A stretch of DNA of 64,000 nt from contig JAIUCV010000652.1 in the NCBI GenBank assembly GCA_026724425.1, positions 1-64,000 on the forward strand. Reading direction: 5' to 3'. The DNA comes from Erythrophleum ivorense (Eukaryota; Streptophyta; Magnoliopsida; Fabales; Fabaceae). A program made the translations under genes and the position numbers. Below are positions 57,538 to 64,000 of the stretch, piece after piece; positions within the stretch are counted from its first letter, which is position 1; the number at the start of each line of letters is the position of its first letter. The notes beneath the pieces were generated by a model. The model did no database searches, had not been told where the DNA came from, and saw nothing but the letters and a program-made list of their open reading frames with translations.

Positions 57538-59024
57538 TGTAACACTTTATATTTCTAACTTATTCCATCACATTTCCATGCTTTAGATCATACATTCCAT
57601 GAAGGAGCAAGAAAAAGGGGATTAAAATAATGACTTTTCTAGCATTGCGTTGCGTATAAAAATTTCATTCAGTGTTACGTGGATCATATGAGCTCATACA
57701 CACATTCTCATATTTAATTACATGAATATAATTCATTTGCATCATCAAAAGTGGCCTGCATCTCATGGAAATCAAAGGGAAGCATAAAATACATACATAT
57801 TTTTAGCTAGATTTTTCTCATTTCTGTCACAAACTTTGGAAAGTCATAACTAATTTTAGAAAAATTAAAATAATATATTCTTGGCCATTATGGAAAGCTA
57901 CACATGTCTACTTTATGCTACAAATATGTTTAAAACATAACACAAAAGATGTTTGACATTCGAAAAGGTCCAGAGGTTTGGCTGTCCATTGGTGCTATCA
58001 CAAAATTCTATAGCACACTTCAAAAATGTCCAATTAATTCCAAGAAAATCCAATCCATACAAATGATATCAATATGGAATAACTCCAGACTAGTTAAGGT
58101 GTGCTTAGGCCTCAAAATTCAATCAAACAATACTTGAGGTCAATTAGAGCATCTGGTACTGGATAAATTCTTTGAAGATTCATAACTCCCTCTCTAGACA
58201 TCCAAATGTGGTGCTTCTAGTTAGCACAAGTCACTGGAAATGTCTAGTTTCTTTGTATAAAATTTAATAGCAATTGGATATCATTTAAGCCCTGTGTGAT
58301 AGATTTTATTTTCAAACCTGAGTAATTTTTGCCAAATTTAAAAATTCATCAAATATTCTCTAGACCTCCAAAAATTTTATTCTTTATCTTCCTAAAAAGC
58401 TCTCAATAAGCTCTAATTGAATGCCAAATTTTAGATCAAGAAGAGCTCATTTAGATAAAAAGTGATATAGGATTCTATTATGGTCAATTTTGGCTCCATA
58501 TAGGATATCAAAATGTCCAAATGGCTTTCCTTGGGGTTGGCACCTCTTGGGCAAGTCTAAAAGCATGAATATGACTTGTGTGAGTTACCCAAGTAGTCCC
58601 AAATCTCATGCATCTCATTTTGGCCATTCCACTTTCATTTGTACATAATTACATAAAGCCATTCAAGAAGCTAATCTTCTACAACATACTCATTTTGCAT
58701 TCTAGCATTCACATAATATATCCTCTCATTTATACATCACATTTTAATATAACTATACATGCTCAAGAGGTCATAGGCCATATACAACAATGGCTTACAT
58801 CATTTGATATCAATATGGTCTTAAAGAACAAAAACTATGTATTTTGATGTGAAGCTCTCATTTCTCATATGGTTGGCTTCCATTCCCTTAATCTCTTAGT
58901 CCACCTAGCATATTAGAACATTGGAGAGGAGGGAATGAAATTCAAAGAATCAATAGCTCATCTCCTATTCAATCATACATAAAAGATGTAAAACAAGTCT
59001 CACAAATGCTTGCATGGGCGTATG

Positions 59025-61665
59025 TGTAACACCATAATTTCTAGCTCGTTTCATGCTATATCTATGCTTCCCATTATGGATGTCATGAAAGAACCAAGAA
59101 AATAACATAAAAATAATGAATATTTTTGCGTTGCATCGTGTATGAAAATTTCATTTGGTGTCACGTAGACCATGTGAGCTCATATATCACATTCTCATAT
59201 TTAATTACATGAATACAACTCATTTACATCATGAAAAGTGCCCTACAACTCATGGAACTCAAAGGGAAGTTTAAAATACACATACAAATTTTCGGCCAAA
59301 TTTTTCCACTTTTCTATCACAAATTTGGAAAATCATAACTAATTCTAAAAAAATCAAAATCATGCATTCTTGGCCATTCTGAAAATCTACACATGTCTAA
59401 TTCATGCTAAAAATATTTTCAGACCATAACATCCAACACAGAGAATGTTTGACATTTGAAATAGTCTAGAGGTCAGGCTGTCCACTGGTGCTATCATAGA
59501 ATTCTGCAGCAAAATTCAAAACTTTCCAATTAATTTCACAAAAATCCAATCCATGTAAATGATACCAATTTAGAAAGATGTTGATGTTAGCTAGAGGAAA
59601 AAAAGAACTCTAGACTAGTTCAAGCATGCCCAGACCTCAAAACTCAATCAAACATTAACTGAGGTTGACTAGAGTTCCTGATACTAGATAGATTCTTTAA
59701 AAATTCATATCTCCCTCTTTGGACATCCAAATGAGGTACTTCTAGTTGGCACAAGTCACTGGAAATGTTTGGTTTTTATGTATACAATTTCATGGCAATT
59801 GGGCATCATTTGGGCCTTGTGTGACAGATTTCATTTTCGGACCTAAGTGAACAGTGACATGACCAAAACCAGAATTTTTGCCAACTTTGTAAATTCATCA
59901 AATATTCTGTGGACCTCCAAAAATTCTGCTCTTTAGCTTTCCAAAAATCTCTCAACAAGCTCTAATTGCTTGCCAAATCTCAAATCAAGAAGAACTCATT
60001 TGGACAAAAAGTGACATAGCATTCCATTATAGTAAATTTTGGCTCTATATGGGATACCAAAATGTCCAAATGGCTCTCTTTGGGGTTTAGCACCTCTTGG
60101 GCAAGTCTAAAAGCATAATTAGGACTTATGTGAGCTACCTAAATGGTCCCAAATTCCATGCATCTCATTTCGGCCATCTCATCCACACTTATACATAATT
60201 TCATAATACCATTAAGGAAGCTACATTGCCATCATATACTCAATTTACATTCTAATAGTCACATAATATTCTCTCATTCATACATGACACTATCATAATT
60301 ACACATGTTTATAATATCATAATACATATACATCCATTAATTACATCATTTGCCAGTTGTATGGCCTTCAAGTAGAAAAATTCATGTTCTTGGATGTCAT
60401 ACTCTCATCTTCAAGGTGGTTAGCTTCCATTATCTTGTTCACTTGGTCCACCTAGCATGTTAGATCATTGGAAAGTAGGGGATAAGATTCAAAGAATCCC
60501 AATAGCTCTTCTCCCATTCAATCATACATAATGAATGCAAACAAGTCTCATAAATGCATGTATGGTCATGTTGATATGTACAAACATTCAAGAGGCACTT
60601 TCATCATTTAAGAAAGTCATAGATAGCATACAAAGGCTTGCCAAGCAAGTGGATTGGCCTCACCTAATTTCTTGTGAATGTTGGACTTGCCTCACCCATT
60701 CTTTAAGAGATTCTTAGACTCAACCATGCTCTTGGGAGTCTATTTCACTTTTAGGAGACTCTTTACTTTGTCTCAACCAATCTTAAGGGTTCTTGGCTTA
60801 TCCTCACCATGGCTAAGAGTTCTTGGGCTCTCCACATTCAAGCAAACCCAAACAAATGGCATAACATCATTTAGAAACATAATATGTCATCATGAAACCA
60901 TGGCATATGAAATCATGCTAGCATACTTTTCATGGCATGAAAATACATATACACACATTTTAAGACAAGCTAAGCACACATCCATGCATGAGAGAAGGAG
61001 AATAGAGCTACCTTAAAGACTACCACACACTTTTTCCTTTCAATTAATGCTCCTTCTTTTGGCCACACACACACAATTGTATGGGAATGCTTTCTCTTGG
61101 CCTAAACACAATTTATGGAAGCTAATTAGGTTCATGAACTCAATTCTAAGGCCATACAATTTGCTTAGACACTATCTTGACCCATACATCCCATTATGGT
61201 TCCAAAATGGCACCTAATGAAGCAATACCCATCAAATAAATTCTAGGCCCCATTCTTTCCCCTCAAATATGATTCTTGACTCCTTTTAAGCCTCTTGGGG
61301 TCATCACACAATTAAAATAAAGAGCCTAGCTACATGTTGCTTCTTTAGGTCATATTATAAAACATAAAGCACTAACTCATTTTTTATAGCTTCTAAATTT
61401 TTCCCAAGGCCTCCCCTCATTTTCATTCATCATACATTAGAAAACGTCCATCTTAGGGGATTTAACTATCCCGGGGCTTTCCATGGTTTTCAGGGTCTCT
61501 GAGAACCCTGGAAAACTCAAAACTTTCATTTAAAAAGCCTTCATGTGTAAATTCCAAAATTGCTTAAAATTACAAAAATGTCATTACATTTCGTAAGATT
61601 TCTATCAAAATTTATTTCTTTATTCTAGCTCCATTTGTTAAAATTGCTCAAAACTAGATGTTACA
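59025..61665 (-). mobile_element. Solo LTR, family A, internally deleted (2.64 kb)
   Basis: Ends TGTAACACC (59025) and CTAGATGTTACA (61665), with a one-mismatch duplication GTATG (59020-59024) and ATATG (61666-61670). It lies inside another A LTR in the same orientation. Compared with full copies, about 0.9 kb is missing at around 61438, where CATTCATCATA jumps to the region near the U3 end, so the promoter/leader region is gone. The head is also shortened. Confidence 0.88.
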
Positions 61666-62944
61666 ATATGGACATGTGCAATCATTCAAGTATTCTTAGC
61701 ATTTGAAAAAGTCATATATAACATACAAAGGCTTGTCGAACAAGTGGATTGGCCTCACCTATTTACTTGTGGATTTTGGACTGCCTCACCTATTCTTTAA
61801 GAGGTTCTTGGACTCAACCATGCTCTTAGGAGTCAACCTCACTTTTGGGAGACTCTTTACTTTGTCTCAACCAATCTTAAAGGTTTTTAGCTCATCCTCA
61901 TCATGGCTAAGGGTTGTTGGCCTCACCACACACAAACAACCCAAAGCAAATATCATAAACATCATTTGGAAAACATAATGCATCATCATGGTACCATGGA
62001 GTAAGAGCTCATGCTAGGACATTTTTTATGGCTTGAAATACACATACACACATTCAAATACAAGTAAAGTAAGTAATCATGCATGAGAGAAGGTGGAGAA
62101 AGCTACCTTGGAAGCAAACACACACTTTTCTTCTTGAATCAAGGCTCCTTTTCTCGGCCTCACACACACAATGGTGTGGGAATGATTTCTCTTGACCTAA
62201 ACATAATATATGGAAGCTAATTAGGTTTATGGAATTAATTCTAGGGCCACACAACTTGTTTAAACTCTAGCTTAACTCATTGACCCCTTTCTGTTTCCAA
62301 GAAAACACCTAATGAAGCAACACTCATCAAATAAATTATAGGCTCCCTTCTTTCTTTTCAAATATGATTCTTGACTCCTTTTAAGCCTCTTAAAGTCATC
62401 ACACAATTAAAAGCAAAAGCCTAACTACATGTTGCTTCTTTAGGTCATATTATGGAACATAAAGCACCATCTCACTTTCTATAGTTTCTAAATTTTTTCT
62501 AAGGCTTCCCCTTATATTCATTCATCATATATGACTCAAAAATGGGTTTAGAAAAATTTAAAACTATCCCTAGCTATGCTATCCCCTCTTGCCCAAACCT
62601 ATGGAAGGTTTTAGGCTTCATAGATTTTGCTTTATTTTCTTGATGGAGGAAGCACATGGGGAGACTTCTAGGTATCTTAGGAGCTCATTCAAACACTTAT
62701 TTAAGCATAGGAATTAAGAGATTAAATCAAATTTTTGAAGGAACACTTAAAACTCTAGAAATTGCATATTGAATTTCCATGATTTTTTGTTAATTCTCTT
62801 TGCATATTCCTAGTCTCCACACCCTTTTCCTAAGAATCACCCTTGGTTTTGCCTAAAAATCAAACCCCCCTATGATTTCTTGAGTGGGGCGAAATGGTGG
62901 AGGAAGAGGAGCAAGGGGGGTAGCAACCATGGAAGAAGAAATTA

Positions 62945-63114
62945 GGGAGAATTATAATAAAGGACCAAAAAGTGAAGATATTTATTCTTAAGGACCTGTT
63001 ACCACTTGTTTTAGGATGATTACCACTGAGTTTAGTAACAAACCATTGAACCTAATGGTAATTGTCCTTAAAAATAAATTTTTTCTCTTCTTGGTCCTTT
63101 AACATAATTTTTCT
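62945..63114. mobile_element. 170-bp MITE with 9-bp duplication (Mutator-like)
   Basis: Terminal inverted repeats of about 50 bp: the left end begins GGGAGAATTATAATAAAGGA and the right end, reversed, AGAAAAATTATGTTAAAGGA; both continue to a shared TTAAGGAC. A perfect 9-bp duplication AAGAAATTA flanks it (62936-62944 and 63115-63123), the length made by Mutator transposases. The other A LTRs lack it at this position. It has no coding capacity. Confidence 0.92.
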
Positions 63115-64000
63115 AAGAAATTACTTTATTTTCTTACTTTTTCTCACTTAAATCTTGTCTTCTTTGAGCTTCTCTCTTCAAATCCAATTTTTCACTTTAA
63201 TTTCTCCCTTAAAACAGATTTATAAACTTCATTATAATCATAAGAAGAAAGCTCAAGAGGAGAGGAACAAGTTTAGAAGAAGGAGCATGAAAATCTATGA
63301 AATTCCTTACCTTTTCCTTGCTTTTTTTCCTCCTTTCTTCTCCTCCGTGATGCACCTAAGAGAGCTAGTGTTTTCTCTAGTTTTTGGGCAGAATGGGTTG
63401 TGCAAATGAAGGGGAGAAGAAATAAGAAACTTAAAGTGTATTCAAGATGCTTCCACTTTCTCAAAAATTCCAATTTTTCCCTTCATTTCTGGCATTTTTG
63501 TTTCTAACTCATTTTAGCTCCTTTTTGAGAACTATCTTTTCCATTATGAAATTTAGGTTCCCAGTTTAGTAAAATTCCTTTGGAATCACTCAAATCGGAG
63601 GTTAAACCGTCCCGAACGAATTAGTCAATGTTTAGGTCAATCGATGTTAGAAAATGTCTACCGGAGGGGTTTTAACTGTCTCGGGCTTCCCATGGTTTTC
63701 ATGGCCCCTAAGAACCTTAGAGAACTCAAAACTTTCATTTAAAAAGCCCTCATGCGTGAATTCTAAAATTTTCTCAAATTTACGAAAATGCCATTACATT
63801 TTGTAAATTTTTTGTAAGAAATTGTTTCTTCATTCTAGCTCCATTTTTCTTTCCATACGAGTCTGGGATTCTCATTTTTAGGAGTCTAGAATGCTTTCCA
63901 AATTTTTTAGGACTTTAACTACATCATATCGGGGGACTTCCTTTTGTATTCGATGAGTTTTGTTCATTTACAGAGAAACCATACATTACGTTTCTTATGT

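Larger units (their letters stand above)
57538..64000 (-). repeat. Family A LTR, subtype A2, running off the window
   Basis: Starts TGTAACACT at 57538 inside gag codons; CACTA (57533-57537) should be its left duplication. Pieces 57538-59024 and 61671-64000 are interrupted by a second A LTR, and a MITE is inserted near the right end. The final sequence contains the A2 head hairpin, so the LTR terminus should lie some tens of bases past the window. Whether it is a solo LTR or a 3' LTR cannot be seen. A donor-like AAG|GTAAG is at about 63310 (minus). Confidence 0.87.

Noticed and set aside
60678..61016. Open frame of 112 codons (PHPFFKRFLDSTMLLGV...), similar to frames at 61703-61978 and on the other strand at 12112-12315
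   Set aside because: It recurs only because the A LTRs are copies of each other, it runs antisense to the LTR, it matches no domain, and copies differ by stops and shifts. No sign of codon constraint by eye.

Overview
The window is intergenic seed-plant (probably eudicot) DNA: strongly AT-rich, with no intact host gene, and made almost entirely of nested LTR retrotransposons. I found no tRNA or rRNA gene, no CRISPR array and no bacterial-type operon. All coding sequence is decayed Ty3/gypsy polyprotein with frameshifts and stops. The identifiable families are (A) a chromovirus with LTRs of about 3.6 kb, Tekay/Del-like by its protein motifs, its chromodomain and an initiator-Met-tRNA primer site; (B) a related chromovirus with LTRs of about 2.85 kb; (C) a non-autonomous derivative of B; (D) an LTR known here as one solo copy; (E) an LTR with a tRNA-Asp type primer site, as in Tat/Athila/Ogre elements; and (F) LTRs of about 3.7 kb. 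Species cannot be fixed from the sequence.

Layout. 1-528 is the end of an A LTR nested in another A LTR (529-1465). The second is broken at 1466 by element B (minus strand): 3' LTR 1466-4303, integrase/chromodomain end 4349-5104, rest of pol and gag 30231-34069. Element A (minus, 5105-30230) sits inside the B integrase gene. Its 3' LTR (5105-16023) carries a solo F LTR (5253-8931, TSD CCATG) and an oppositely oriented solo A LTR (10276-13830, TSD CATCT). Its protease codons are split by solo LTR D (19366-25103, TSD AAAGA), which in turn holds solo LTR E (22376-24941, TSD GCGGT). Its 5' LTR is 26566-30230.

Element C lies in the gag/leader of B: 3' LTR 34070-37229, almost non-coding interior 37230-41195, perfect Met primer site, and a 5' LTR truncated near 43035. 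There it meets a truncated, inverted B-type LTR (about 43036-45436). An E-family 5' LTR with a decayed tRNA-Asp primer site follows (45522-53773). It is interrupted by a solo B LTR (46170-52761, TSD GAGGA), itself interrupted by a solo A-type LTR (46539-50264, TSD GGTTC). An F LTR (53774-57320) holds another solo B LTR (53911-56816) and leads on the plus strand into a gag zinc-knuckle fragment. That fragment is cut by an A-type LTR (57538 to the window end), which carries one more solo A LTR (59025-61665) and a 170-bp Mutator-like MITE (62945-63114, 9-bp TSD).

Nothing here works as a cellular pathway. The less expected signals are inside the LTRs: a spaced array of GC-rich palindromic motifs in every B-family LTR, conserved splice-like donor and acceptor sites inside the LTRs, telo-box plus TGGGCY clusters near the B promoter end, and a hairpin-bearing LTR head shared by otherwise different LTR families.
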